Shown here piece after piece: positions 22,890 to 31,214 of a stretch of 53,561 nt of DNA. This DNA is from Albidovulum sp. Lineage in GTDB: Bacteria > Pseudomonadota > Alphaproteobacteria > Rhodobacterales > Rhodobacteraceae. The position numbers and the translations under genes were made by a program. Each line of letters begins with the position of its first letter. Positions within the stretch are counted from its first letter, which is position 1. The notes under the pieces were generated by a model. The model ran no database searches. It was not told where the DNA came from and worked only from the letters and a program-made list of their open reading frames with translations. The stretch covers positions 1 through 53,561 of the forward strand of contig JAUQYA010000015.1 of NCBI GenBank assembly GCA_030837785.1, given 5' to 3'.

Positions 22890-25334
22890 TCAGCAGAGAA
22901 CTCTGCGCCGGCCGGGGTCGTAGGCCGCGCCGGTGACCACCGTTGCCGCCGCGGTCTGCCCGAAGCTTTGCAGCGACAGCCGCTGTCCGGTGCGGGCGAG
23001 GTCGGGCGGCAGGTAGGCGAGCGCGAGCGGCTTGCCGACGGTGTAGCCGAAGTTGGCCGAGGTGGTCTGCGCGACCACCCGGTCCTCGTGCAGCACCGCC
23101 TCGCCGCCGAAGACCGCCAGCGGCTCGTCGAGCAGCAGCGTCACCATCCGGCGCCGCGGCCCCGCCGCGCGTTCCGCCGCAAGGGCCGCGCGGCCGATGA
23201 AGTCGCCCTTGTCCCAGTCGACGAGAAAGCCGAGCCCGGCCTCGATCGGCGTGTCGTCCGGGCCGATGTCCGCCCCCCAGGCGAGGAACCGCTTCTCTAG
23301 CCGCAGCGTGTCGATGGCGTGATAGCCGAAGTTCACGAGCCCGAAGGGTGCGCCGGCCTCGGCCAGCGCCTCGTAGGCATGTTCCATGCACTCCATCGGC
23401 ACGTAAAGCTCCCACCCCAGTTCGCCGACATAGGAGATCCGGCAGGCCGTGACCGGGGCGTAGCCGACATGGATATCGCGCGCGGTCATGAAGGGGAATT
23501 CGTCATGCCCGAGCGGATCGTCGCAGACGCGCGACAGGATGTCCCGCGCGCGCGGGCCCTGGAGGTTCAGGACGCCGAGGCCCGAGGTGATGTCGCGGAT
23601 CTCCACCGCCGCGCGGCCGTCGCGCGCGGCGAAGGCCGCGAGCCCCCGGTCGAGCCAGCTCCGGTCGCGGATGCCAAGCGCCGAGCCGGTGACGAGCCAG
23701 AAGCGGTCGGGCGCGCGGCGCAGGATCGTCACGTCGGCCTCGATGCCGCCCCGGTCGTTGCAGAGCTGCGTGTAGGTGGCGCTGCCAACTGGCCGGCCGA
23801 CGTTCCCCGCAGCGAGGAACTGGAGGTAGCGGCAGGCGTCGGGGCCGGAAATCTCGAACTTGGTGAAGGAGGTCTGGTCGCAGATGCCGGCGGCCTCGCG
23901 CACCGCGCGATGCTCGTGCCCCACCGTCTCGGCCTGGCCCTCGCGGGCGAAGCCCTCGGGCTGTACCGGCGGGATGGTGCCATGCGCGAACCGGTTGGCG
24001 CGTTCCCAGCCGAACTTGCTGCCGAAGACCGCGCCGGCCGCTTTCAGCCGGTGGTGGAGCGGCGAGCGACGCACCCCGCGCGCGCTCTGCGGCTCCGATC
24101 CCGGCCAGTGGATGTCGTAGTACTTGGTGTAGCTTTCCACGGCGCGGTCGTGCAGGAAGCGGTGGCCGGCGTGCAGCGGCCCGAAGCGGCGCAGGTCGAA
24201 GGCCCAGAGGTCGCGGCCCGGGTCGCCCTCCAGCATCCACTGCGCCGCCGCCTTGCCGACCCCGCCCGAGGCGGCGATGCCCGAGGTGAAGGCGCAGGCC
24301 ACGAAGAAGTTGGCGATGCCCGGCACCGGCCCCATCACCGGCTCGCCGTCCGGCGAGATCGGGATCGGGCCGTTGACGATGGTGCGCAGGCCGAGCCGGT
24401 TCAGGATCGGCAGCCGGCGCGCGGCGGGAACCAGGATTTCCTCCAGCCGCTCCATGTTGGCGTCGAAGAGGTGGCGGGAGTTCTCCCAGGGGAAGCCCTC
24501 CTTCGGGTTGACCTTGTCGGTGGAGCGCTCCCAGCCGCCGATCGCCAGCGCGCCGGGCTCGGGCTTGGCATAGTAGCCCCCGTCGGGGTCGCGGAAGGCG
24601 GGCAGCCCGTCGGGAATCTCGGCCGTCTTCTCGGTCACGAAATACTGGTGCTGGACGACGCCCGCCGGCAGGTCGATGCCGGCCATCTGGCCCACAGCCC
24701 GCGCCCAGATGCCGGCCGCGTTCACCACAAGCTCGCAGGCGATCGCGCCCTGGGGTGTCTCGACATGGGTGATGCGGCCGTCCTTCAGCCGCAATCCCGT
24801 CGCCATCACCCCTTCGGCGATGCGTCCGCCATACTTGCGCACGCCCTTCGCATAGGCCTGCGTCAGCGAATAGGGATCGACATGGCCGTCCTCGGGGATG
24901 AAGGCCGCGCCGACAAGGTCGCCGGTCTCCATCAGCGGATAGAGGTCGCGCGCCTCGGCGGGCGTCAGCATCTGCATGTCGAAGCCGACCGCGCGGGCGG
25001 CCGAATGCGATTTCAGCAGCTCCTGCCAGCGCGCCGCACTCGCCGCGACACGGATGGAGCCGACCTTGCGCCAGCCGATCTCCTGCCCGGTGTCGGCGGC
25101 AAGCCCGTCGAAGAGGGTAACGGAATCGCGCATCAGCGCCATCAGGTTCTGCTGCGAGCGGAACTGGCCGACCAGCCCTGCGGCGTGCCAGGTCGCACCC
25201 TCGGTCAGGCGGGTCTTCTCGAGCAGGAGAACGTCGCGCTCGCCCGCCCTGGCGAGGTGATAGGCGATGGAGGTGCCGATGGCGCCACCGCCGATGACGA
25301 CGAACCGCGCGGCCGCCGGAAGGGAAGGGGTCAT
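22890..25334 (-). CDS. FAD-dependent oxidoreductase with GcvT domain, dimethylglycine/sarcosine dehydrogenase-like
   Basis: An 814-residue two-part enzyme. The N-terminal DAO-type FAD domain has RFVVIGGGAIGTSIAYHLAR (10-29) and GATWHAAGLVGQFRS, in which His50 matches the covalent FAD site of dimethylglycine dehydrogenase. The C-terminal folate-binding GcvT part runs from about residue 430: GSKFGWERANRFAHG, DQTSFTKFEISGPDAC, SYVGELGWELYVPMECMEHA and EAGLGFLVDWDKGDFIGR. Such enzymes remove N-methyl groups from secondary or tertiary amines and pass the carbon to tetrahydrofolate. It starts 12 bases after the stop of the MttB-family gene, so the two form an operon. Substrate (dimethylglycine, sarcosine or another N-methyl amine) is inferred only at class level. 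Confidence 0.88.
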   Translation of the reverse strand: MTPSLPAAARFVVIGGGAIGTSIAYHLARAGERDVLLLEKTRLTEGATWHAAGLVGQFRSQQNLMALMRDSVTLFDGLAADTGQEIGWRKVGSIRVAASAARWQELLKSHSAARAVGFDMQMLTPAEARDLYPLMETGDLVGAAFIPEDGHVDPYSLTQAYAKGVRKYGGRIAEGVMATGLRLKDGRITHVETPQGAIACELVVNAAGIWARAVGQMAGIDLPAGVVQHQYFVTEKTAEIPDGLPAFRDPDGGYYAKPEPGALAIGGWERSTDKVNPKEGFPWENSRHLFDANMERLEEILVPAARRLPILNRLGLRTIVNGPIPISPDGEPVMGPVPGIANFFVACAFTSGIAASGGVGKAAAQWMLEGDPGRDLWAFDLRRFGPLHAGHRFLHDRAVESYTKYYDIHWPGSEPQSARGVRRSPLHHRLKAAGAVFGSKFGWERANRFAHGTIPPVQPEGFAREGQAETVGHEHRAVREAAGICDQTSFTKFEISGPDACRYLQFLAAGNVGRPVGSATYTQLCNDRGGIEADVTILRRAPDRFWLVTGSALGIRDRSWLDRGLAAFAARDGRAAVEIRDITSGLGVLNLQGPRARDILSRVCDDPLGHDEFPFMTARDIHVGYAPVTACRISYVGELGWELYVPMECMEHAYEALAEAGAPFGLVNFGYHAIDTLRLEKRFLAWGADIGPDDTPIEAGLGFLVDWDKGDFIGRAALAAERAAGPRRRMVTLLLDEPLAVFGGEAVLHEDRVVAQTTSANFGYTVGKPLALAYLPPDLARTGQRLSLQSFGQTAAATVVTGAAYDPGRRRVLC

Positions 25335-25346
25335 CTGCCGGGCCTT

Positions 25347-26870
25347 TCAGACGGAAAGCTGCATCCGCCGCCGGGTCTGGCGCCGTTCGCGCCCGGCCCC
25401 GCGGCTGCCGATCTCGAAGGGTGCCCAGCCTGCGGGCAGGGTGGCGTCGCCCGCCACGATCCCGGCGAAATGCGCCTTGATCCGGGCGTCCGTCTCGGCA
25501 TCCAGCGCCGCCCGGTTGGGCCGCGAGAGGATCGCCATCGCCTTGTTCAGCGCCCGCTTGTGGATGTCGGCCGATCCGTTCTCGGCCCAGGTCTCGCGCA
25601 GGTCGCGGTCGGCGAGGTCGGGCATGAAGGTCGCCGTCGTCATGTTGGCAAGCGTCATCGGGCTGTCGGCGAACATGCCGCCCGGTCCGATCCGCCGGAT
25701 GTCGTCGAGCGCGAGCGCAGCCTCGCTGAAATCGACGCCGGCGCGGATCTGCTTGATCATCCGGGCGATCTCGTCGTCGATGACGAGCTGGCCGAAATCC
25801 AGCGACATCAGCGCATCCAGAAGCCCGCCCATGACGATGAAGCCGACGCCCGAGACCGCGCCGAGAAGCGTCGACATGCCCTTCTCGTAGCCTGCCTGCG
25901 CGTCCGACACCTTGGAGTTGGTCAGCCCGAGATAGCCCCCCGGCGGCACGTTGTAGCGGCGTGCCATCTGGCAGACCAGCGTGTTCATCATGCCGACCTC
26001 GATCGCGCCTGGCGCATAGGCCCCGGTCCTGAGGTCGGCGAAGACCGGAAGGAAGTTGTACATCAGTTCCGTGCCGGCCCGCGACATCTGGGCGAGGCAC
26101 ATCGTCGCCAGCCACTCGGCGTTGATCAGCGCCATCATGCCGGGCATCGACAGCGGCGTGTTGATCCCGCCCATCGGCGCGACGGTGCCATAGGCGGTCA
26201 CGCCCCGTTCGGCGAAGAACATCAGGTTCTCGGTCGAATCGAAGTCCATCGTCAGCGGCGTGACGATCGAGCAGTAGCCGAAGTTGATGAAGGGCCGTTC
26301 CCAGAACGCCTCCGGCGAGCCGGCGATCAGCTCGCCGAGCTTCAGGATCTTCTCCGCCTCCTCGACGTTCAGGACCGAGGTCCGCACCGGCTTCAGGCAG
26401 TTCTTCAGCGCCGGGTAGAAGCGCGACAGGTTGAAATGCCCCTCCGGCGCGTCGTCGGCGAGGACCGAGATCGAGAAGACGTCGAAGCCGTCAAGCTCGT
26501 TGACGATCTGGCCGATGCGGGCGATGTCGTGCGAGGTCGCCCGGCGGGTCACGCCGGTGACCGGATCGACGATGTCGGGCGCGGAGCTTGCGGTGGCGAT
26601 CACCGGCAGCCTGCGGGGAAAGGTGACGTCGTATTTCGGATCGCGGCCGCGCAGCGTGATCGTCGGCGGCACCATCGCCAGATGGCGCTCGACGACCTCG
26701 GGCGGGATGGTCACCCGTTCGGTCGCCTCGTCCACCCGCGCGCCGTGCTCGGCAAAGCGCCGGCGCGCCTTGGCGTTGCGGACGAGAAGGCCGACCTCGT
26801 CGAGGATTTCGAGCGAGGCCTCGTGGATGCGGTCAAGCTCGCGGGGATCGAGGAAGGTGAAATACTGCAT
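25347..26870 (-). CDS. Trimethylamine methyltransferase (MttB) family protein, non-pyrrolysine
   Basis: A 507-residue member of the MttB superfamily, corrinoid-dependent methyltransferases acting on quaternary or tertiary amines. The start MQYFTFLDPRELDRIHEASL and EILDEVGLLVRN is typical, followed by CSIVTPLTMDFDSTENLMFF, GTVAPMGGINTPLSMPGMMA and ADSPMTLANMTTATFMPDLA. There is no in-frame TAG, so it belongs to the group without pyrrolysine, which includes glycine-betaine methyltransferase MtgB. No corrinoid protein (MttC) or reactivase gene is in this window, so partners must be elsewhere or the reaction differs. It leads an operon with the FAD/GcvT gene and is divergent from a LysR gene 104 bases away. 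Demethylation of a quaternary amine followed by oxidation of the product is the natural inference. Confidence 0.85.
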   Translation of the reverse strand: MQYFTFLDPRELDRIHEASLEILDEVGLLVRNAKARRRFAEHGARVDEATERVTIPPEVVERHLAMVPPTITLRGRDPKYDVTFPRRLPVIATASSAPDIVDPVTGVTRRATSHDIARIGQIVNELDGFDVFSISVLADDAPEGHFNLSRFYPALKNCLKPVRTSVLNVEEAEKILKLGELIAGSPEAFWERPFINFGYCSIVTPLTMDFDSTENLMFFAERGVTAYGTVAPMGGINTPLSMPGMMALINAEWLATMCLAQMSRAGTELMYNFLPVFADLRTGAYAPGAIEVGMMNTLVCQMARRYNVPPGGYLGLTNSKVSDAQAGYEKGMSTLLGAVSGVGFIVMGGLLDALMSLDFGQLVIDDEIARMIKQIRAGVDFSEAALALDDIRRIGPGGMFADSPMTLANMTTATFMPDLADRDLRETWAENGSADIHKRALNKAMAILSRPNRAALDAETDARIKAHFAGIVAGDATLPAGWAPFEIGSRGAGRERRQTRRRMQLSV

Positions 26871-26947
26871 GGCGGTCTTTCCGGGGTTGCAGGCGGACTC
26901 TGTGCCGGAACCCGCTTGCGATCAAACGACGTTTCGTGCAGCTTCGC

Positions 26948-26962
26948 ATAAGATTATCTTAT
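26948..26962. promoter_or_regulatory. Perfect palindrome ATAAGAT-T-ATCTTAT, LysR-type box
   Basis: A 15-bp perfect inverted repeat with the T-N11-A form of LysR recognition sites lies in an AT-rich patch between the divergent MttB-family and LysR genes. It is 12 bases before the LysR start and 77 bases before the MttB-family start, a normal place for autorepression of the regulator and activation of the operon. Only the palindrome is seen; binding is inferred. Confidence 0.6.
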
Positions 26963-26974
26963 TTGGCGGCGCGA

Positions 26975-27868
26975 ATGGCTCGTCAGGTCAAGCTCAACTA
27001 CCTGCGCGCCTTCGACGCGGCGGCGAGGCACCTGAGCTTTTCCGCCGCGGCGGAGGAGATGAACCTGACGCAGGCCGCGATCAGCCAGCAGATCGCCAAG
27101 CTGGAACAGGCGCTCGGCTCCGACCTCTTCATCCGGCGCAACCGCGCGCTCGGCCTCAGCGAGCGCGGCCTTGCCTATCACCTCGTCGTCCGCGAGGTGC
27201 TGGACCGGCTGGATGCGGTGACGGGGCAGATCTTCCCCGCCGAGAGCCGCAAGACGGTGTCGGTCCGCTGCACGCCCAGCATCGCCTCGCAATGGCTTGC
27301 GCCCCGGCTCGGCGCCTTCCACCGTGCCCATCCTTCCATCGACATCCGCATCCAGACGCTCGACCTCTACCCCGATCGCCGGCAGTCGCCGCAGGCGGAC
27401 CTGACGATCTACCGCGCGGCGGAGGATCATCACCCCGACGCCGAGACGCGGCTCCTGTGGCGGGCGGAGATCTTTCCGGTCGGCGGGCCGGCCTATCTGG
27501 AACGGTCCGACCCGATCGCCGGCCCCGCCGGAATCGCGCGCTGCGCGCTGATCGACATCCTCGGCTATGCCAACAACTGGCACCGCTGGCTGCGCCGGTT
27601 CGCGCCCGGCTGCCCGCCACCCGCGCCGGTGGTGACGCTCGACGGGCTCAACATGGCGATCGAGGCGGCCTGCCGGGGCGAGGGGCTGATCCTCGGCCGC
27701 CGCCCGCTGATCGACGCCTATCTGGCGGACGGGCGGCTGGTGCCCGTGCTCGACGGGGACTTCAGCCTCCATTCCTCCTATTTCCTGCGCCTGAACCCCG
27801 CCAGCCCGCGCCGCGCCGCCGCCCGCATGCTGGCGGACTGGATGCTGGGGGCAGGGCGCGGCGGGTGA
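26975..27868 (+). CDS. LysR family transcriptional regulator, GcvA-like
   Basis: A 297-residue LysR regulator. The winged helix is LNYLRAFDAAARHLSFSAAA with EEMNLTQAAISQQIAKLEQA (residues about 7-45), the GcvA-like pattern. The effector domain starts near residue 90 (VSVRCTPSIASQWLAPRLGA) and includes GLNMAIEAACRGEGLILGRR, typical of GcvA/AmpR relatives. ATG at 26975 keeps the family N-terminus (MARQVKLNYL); an upstream alternative at 26936 would overlap the palindrome. It is divergent from the MttB-FAD/GcvT operon and should control it through the 26948-26962 box. Its stop is 9 bases from that of the convergent second FAD/GcvT gene. Confidence 0.9.
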   Translation: MARQVKLNYLRAFDAAARHLSFSAAAEEMNLTQAAISQQIAKLEQALGSDLFIRRNRALGLSERGLAYHLVVREVLDRLDAVTGQIFPAESRKTVSVRCTPSIASQWLAPRLGAFHRAHPSIDIRIQTLDLYPDRRQSPQADLTIYRAAEDHHPDAETRLLWRAEIFPVGGPAYLERSDPIAGPAGIARCALIDILGYANNWHRWLRRFAPGCPPPAPVVTLDGLNMAIEAACRGEGLILGRRPLIDAYLADGRLVPVLDGDFSLHSSYFLRLNPASPRRAAARMLADWMLGAGRGG

Positions 27869-27877
27869 CGTTCCGGG

Positions 27878-30316
27878 TCAGAGGCGGACCCGTTCCGCCG
27901 TCGGGTCGTAGGCGGCCTTGAGGTGCAGCGTCGCGGCGTGGCGCGCCCCGGCAAGGTCGACCTCCCACCGCCCGGTGGCGAGAAAGTCGCGGCTGACCCC
28001 GGCGTCCTGCTCGATCAGCGCAAGCCCGACCGATCGGCCGAGCGTGTGGCCGTGGCCGGCCGAGCGCAGCTCACCCACCGGCCTGCCGTCGCGCAGCACC
28101 GCCTCGCCGCCCCAGAGCACCGGGCCAGCATCGTCCAGCGTGACCTGGACGATGCGGCGGCGGGGCGTTCCGGCCCGTGCCGCCATGATCGCCTCACGAC
28201 CGATGAAATCTGGCTTGTCCGCCGCGACGGCGAACATCAGCCCGGCCTCGACCGGGGTGATGTCGGGCGTGAGTTCCCGCGACCAGGCGCGGAAACCCTT
28301 CTCCAGGCGCATCGACTCCAGCGCGTAGTAGCCCGCATCCGCGACGCCGAGGTCGGCGCCCTTCTCGAACAGCGCCTCGTAGATGCCGGCGGCGAGTTCG
28401 GTCGGCACGATCAGCTCCCACCCCAGTTCGCCGACATAGGTCATGCGGTTGGCGATGCCGGTGCCGTAGCCGAGGTCGATCTGCCGGTGGGTGGCGAAGG
28501 GGAAGGCCTCGTTCGAGAGGTCGGCCGGGGTGATCCGCAACAGGAGCGCGCGCGACAGCGGCCCCATCACCGCCAGCACCGCGTAAGCCGAGGTGAGATC
28601 GGTGACGCAGACATGGGCGTCGTCCGGCAGGTTCCGCGTGATCCAGTCGCGGTCGCGCTCGGCCTGCGCCGATCCGGTGACGAGCAGGAAGCGGTCGCGG
28701 TCGAGCCTGAGCACGGTCAGGTCGCTTTCATAGCCGCCGCGCGGGTTGAACATGCCGGTATAGACCGACCGCCCCGGCGCCACGTCCACCTTGGCGCCGC
28801 ACAGCCGGTCGAGCGCGCCCGCCGCGTCGCGTCCCTGCACCAGAAGCTTGCCGAACGATGTCTGGTCGAAGACCGCGACCCGTTCGCGCGTCGCCCGCAC
28901 CTCTTCCGCCACGGCACCGTGCCAGTTCTGGCGGCCGAAGCTGTAGTCGGTGTCGGCGCGGCCACCCGGGCCAGCGAACCAGTTCGCCCGCTCCCAGCCG
29001 AGCTTGGAGCCGAAGCAGGCGCCCTTCGCCTGCAAGAGGTGATAGGTGGGCGAGCGGCGCAGGGGGCGCGCGGTATCAAGCTCGCGGTTCGGCCAGGGCA
29101 TGGCGTAGTGCAGGCCCAGCGTCTCCTTCACCCGGTCGTGCAGCCAGGCGGAGTTGTTGTTGAAGGGCGCGAAGCGGCGGATGTCGACCGGCCAGAGATC
29201 CATCGTCGGTGCGCCGTTGACGATCCATTCGGCCAATGCCCGTCCGGCGCCACCGGCGCTGGCGATGCCCATCGAGTTGAACCCCGCGCCGACGAAGAAG
29301 CCCTTCAGCTCCGGCGCCTCGCCGAGGATGAAGTTGTTGTCGGGCGTGAAGCTTTCGGGGCCGTTGTAGAACTTCTTCACCTCGGCCTGGCCCAGTTGCG
29401 GCACCCGGATCAGGGCATTCTCCATCAATGGCTCGAACTGGTCCCAGTCGTCGGGGAGGAGCGAGAAGACGAAATCGTCGGGGATGCCGTCCATCCCCCA
29501 GGGTTTCGCGACCGGCTCGAACCCGCCCATGACGAGGCCGCCGACCTCCTCCTTGAAGTAGATGAAGCCGTCGGGGTCGCGCAGCACCGGCAGGTCGGGA
29601 TGGACGCCCTCGATCCTGCCGGTCACGATATACATGTGTTCGGCCGAATGGAGCGGCACCGCGACGCCGCACATCCGGCCGACCTTGCGCGCCCACTGGC
29701 CGGCGCAGTTGACGACGATTTCGGCGGCGATGCTGCCCTGGTCCGTCTCCACCCCGCAGGCGCGGCCATCCTTGACGGTGATGCCGGTGACCCTGACCCG
29801 TTCGAGGATGCGCGCGCCCCGGCTGCGCGCGCCCTTCGCCAGCGACTGCGTCAGGTCGGTCGGGTTGGCCTTGCCGTCGCCGGGCAGCCAGACCGCGCCC
29901 TTGAGGTCGGCGGTTTCCATCACCGGCCAGAGATCGCCCGCCTCGCGCGCCGAGATGACCTCGACCGCGACCCCCTGTGCCCGTGCGGCGGCGGCGGTCC
30001 GCTTCAGCACCGTGATCCGGTCCTCCGTCCGCGCCACGGCGAGCGAGCCGCAGTTCTTCCAGCCGGTGGCAAGGCCGGTCTCCGCCTCGAGCCCGGCGTA
30101 AAGCTCGGTCGAATAGCGGATGAGGCCGGTCATGTTCGCGTGGCTGCGCAACTGGCCGACCAGCCCCGCGGCGTGCCAGGTCGTGCCGCCGGACAACTGG
30201 CCCTGTTCCAGAAGCACGACGTCGGACCAGCCGAGCCGCGTCAGGTGATAGGCGACCGAACAGCCGATGATGCCGCCGCCGACGATGACGACGCGGGCGT
30301 GGGAGGGAAGGGTCAT
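27878..30316 (-). CDS. Second FAD-dependent oxidoreductase with GcvT domain, dimethylglycine dehydrogenase-like
   Basis: An 812-residue paralogue of the protein at 22890-25334. The FAD motif is ARVVIVGGGIIGCSVAYHLT, and GGTTWHAAGLVGQLRS carries the probable covalent-FAD His48. The catalytic half contains YIVTGRIEGVHPDLPVLRDP and FYNGPESFTPDNNFILGEAP. The GcvT half shows GSKLGWERANWFAG, DQTSFGKLLVQGRDAA, TYVGELGWELIVPTELA and FIGREAI. It would demethylate an N-methyl amine and load tetrahydrofolate. The two copies differ clearly across the substrate region, so they probably have different substrates. AGGAGTTCCTCC precedes the ATG at 30316. It lies 66 bases downstream of a DeoR gene, itself downstream of the LysR gene that faces the AEP operon. 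That setting suggests a link to aminophosphonate metabolism, which is an inference. Confidence 0.87.
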   Translation of the reverse strand: MTLPSHARVVIVGGGIIGCSVAYHLTRLGWSDVVLLEQGQLSGGTTWHAAGLVGQLRSHANMTGLIRYSTELYAGLEAETGLATGWKNCGSLAVARTEDRITVLKRTAAAARAQGVAVEVISAREAGDLWPVMETADLKGAVWLPGDGKANPTDLTQSLAKGARSRGARILERVRVTGITVKDGRACGVETDQGSIAAEIVVNCAGQWARKVGRMCGVAVPLHSAEHMYIVTGRIEGVHPDLPVLRDPDGFIYFKEEVGGLVMGGFEPVAKPWGMDGIPDDFVFSLLPDDWDQFEPLMENALIRVPQLGQAEVKKFYNGPESFTPDNNFILGEAPELKGFFVGAGFNSMGIASAGGAGRALAEWIVNGAPTMDLWPVDIRRFAPFNNNSAWLHDRVKETLGLHYAMPWPNRELDTARPLRRSPTYHLLQAKGACFGSKLGWERANWFAGPGGRADTDYSFGRQNWHGAVAEEVRATRERVAVFDQTSFGKLLVQGRDAAGALDRLCGAKVDVAPGRSVYTGMFNPRGGYESDLTVLRLDRDRFLLVTGSAQAERDRDWITRNLPDDAHVCVTDLTSAYAVLAVMGPLSRALLLRITPADLSNEAFPFATHRQIDLGYGTGIANRMTYVGELGWELIVPTELAAGIYEALFEKGADLGVADAGYYALESMRLEKGFRAWSRELTPDITPVEAGLMFAVAADKPDFIGREAIMAARAGTPRRRIVQVTLDDAGPVLWGGEAVLRDGRPVGELRSAGHGHTLGRSVGLALIEQDAGVSRDFLATGRWEVDLAGARHAATLHLKAAYDPTAERVRL

Positions 30317-30327
30317 GGAGGAACTCC

Positions 30328-30354
30328 TGTGTGGTTGTAGCTCAATCCCACACA
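30328..30354. promoter_or_regulatory. Inverted repeat TGTGTGG-N13-CCACACA, possible DeoR operator
   Basis: TGTGTGG (30328-30334) and CCACACA (30348-30354) form a perfect 7-bp inverted repeat between the DeoR gene and the FAD/GcvT gene it precedes, 11 bases from the latter's start. CCACA recurs just beyond (30358-30362). A DeoR-family repressor site here would control the oxidoreductase from an internal promoter. The repeat is seen; the role is inferred. Confidence 0.45.
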
Positions 30355-30382
30355 AAGCCACAGAAAGCCAAATCGCAAATTC

Positions 30383-31162
30383 CTATGGGATGATAACTTC
30401 CCGTCCCGCCCGTGCCAGCGCCGCGGCGATCCGCGGGTCGGGCACCCGGTCGGTGATGATGCCCGCCGCCCGCGCCGGTCCGCCGATGCGGCAGGGCGTC
30501 AGGAGGCCGAACTTGGAACTGTCGATCACGAACCATCCGCGCTGCGCGGCGCCGATCATGCGCGCCCGGGCCTCCGCGCCCATCAGGGTGAAATCGGTGA
30601 CGCCGCCGTCGGGCGCCACGCCGCCGGCGCTGACGAAGGCGATGTCGACGCGGAAACGGTCGAGGGCCGCCAGAAGCTCGGGCCCTTCCGCCGCCTCGTC
30701 GCCGGGATTGACCGTGCCCCCCGTGATCTGGACGCGGATGCCGTCAGAGCGGCAGAGGTCGAGCGCGATCGGCAGGCTGGGCGTGATCACCGTCAGCCCG
30801 CGGCGGGCCTTCAGCGCCCGCGCCAGCGCCGCCGTGGTGGTGCCGCCGTCAAGCAGGACGACCATCCCGTCCGCGACCATCGCGGCGGCGCGCGCCGCGA
30901 TCCGCTGCTTTCCGGCGGCATTGCGGACCTCCCTGACCCCCAGCGCTGGCTCGGCGGCGGAAAAGCGGGTGGCGCCGCCGTGGGTCAGTTCCAGCATCCC
31001 GCGTGCGGCCAGCGCCTTGAGGTCGCGCCGCACCGTTTCCTGGCTGACGTCGAACTGCCTGGCGATCTCGGTCACGAAAACCGCCCCCTCGGCTTCCAGC
31101 CGGCGGAGGATCGCCTCGTGCCGCTGGGGGGCGAGCGTGCGCTGGACTTGCGGGTCCGTCAT
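30383..31162 (-). CDS. DeoR/GlpR family transcriptional regulator
   Basis: A 259-residue DeoR-type repressor. The HTH is QRHEAILRRLEAEGAVFVTE followed by QFDVSQETVRRDLKALAARG, the family signature. The sensor domain of the sugar-phosphate isomerase fold has VLLDGGTTTAALARAL, VITPSLPIALDLC, ITGGTVNPGDEAAEGPELLA and FVIDSSKFG. Members usually respond to phosphorylated metabolites. The ATG at 31162 gives the usual short N-terminus; an ATG at 31210 is possible, adds 16 unconserved residues, and would leave only 4 bases after the LysR stop. It is the middle gene of a LysR-DeoR-oxidoreductase run on the minus strand. Confidence 0.88.
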   Translation of the reverse strand: MTDPQVQRTLAPQRHEAILRRLEAEGAVFVTEIARQFDVSQETVRRDLKALAARGMLELTHGGATRFSAAEPALGVREVRNAAGKQRIAARAAAMVADGMVVLLDGGTTTAALARALKARRGLTVITPSLPIALDLCRSDGIRVQITGGTVNPGDEAAEGPELLAALDRFRVDIAFVSAGGVAPDGGVTDFTLMGAEARARMIGAAQRGWFVIDSSKFGLLTPCRIGGPARAAGIITDRVPDPRIAAALARAGREVIIP

Positions 31163-31214
31163 CGCGCAAGCCTGCCGTTCCCGGCCGGCGTCGGCAAGAT
31201 GCACCGGCATACCA

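Noticed and set aside
25347..26870. Pyrrolysine-containing trimethylamine methyltransferase
   Set aside because: There is no in-frame TAG; the gene is full length without recoding, so it is of the non-pyrrolysine group.
23319..26951. A very long plus-strand open frame of about 1210 codons
   Set aside because: It runs antisense to two well-supported enzymes (FAD/GcvT and MttB family). Its Arg/His/Asp/Val-rich, low-complexity content is typical of shadow frames in high-GC DNA.
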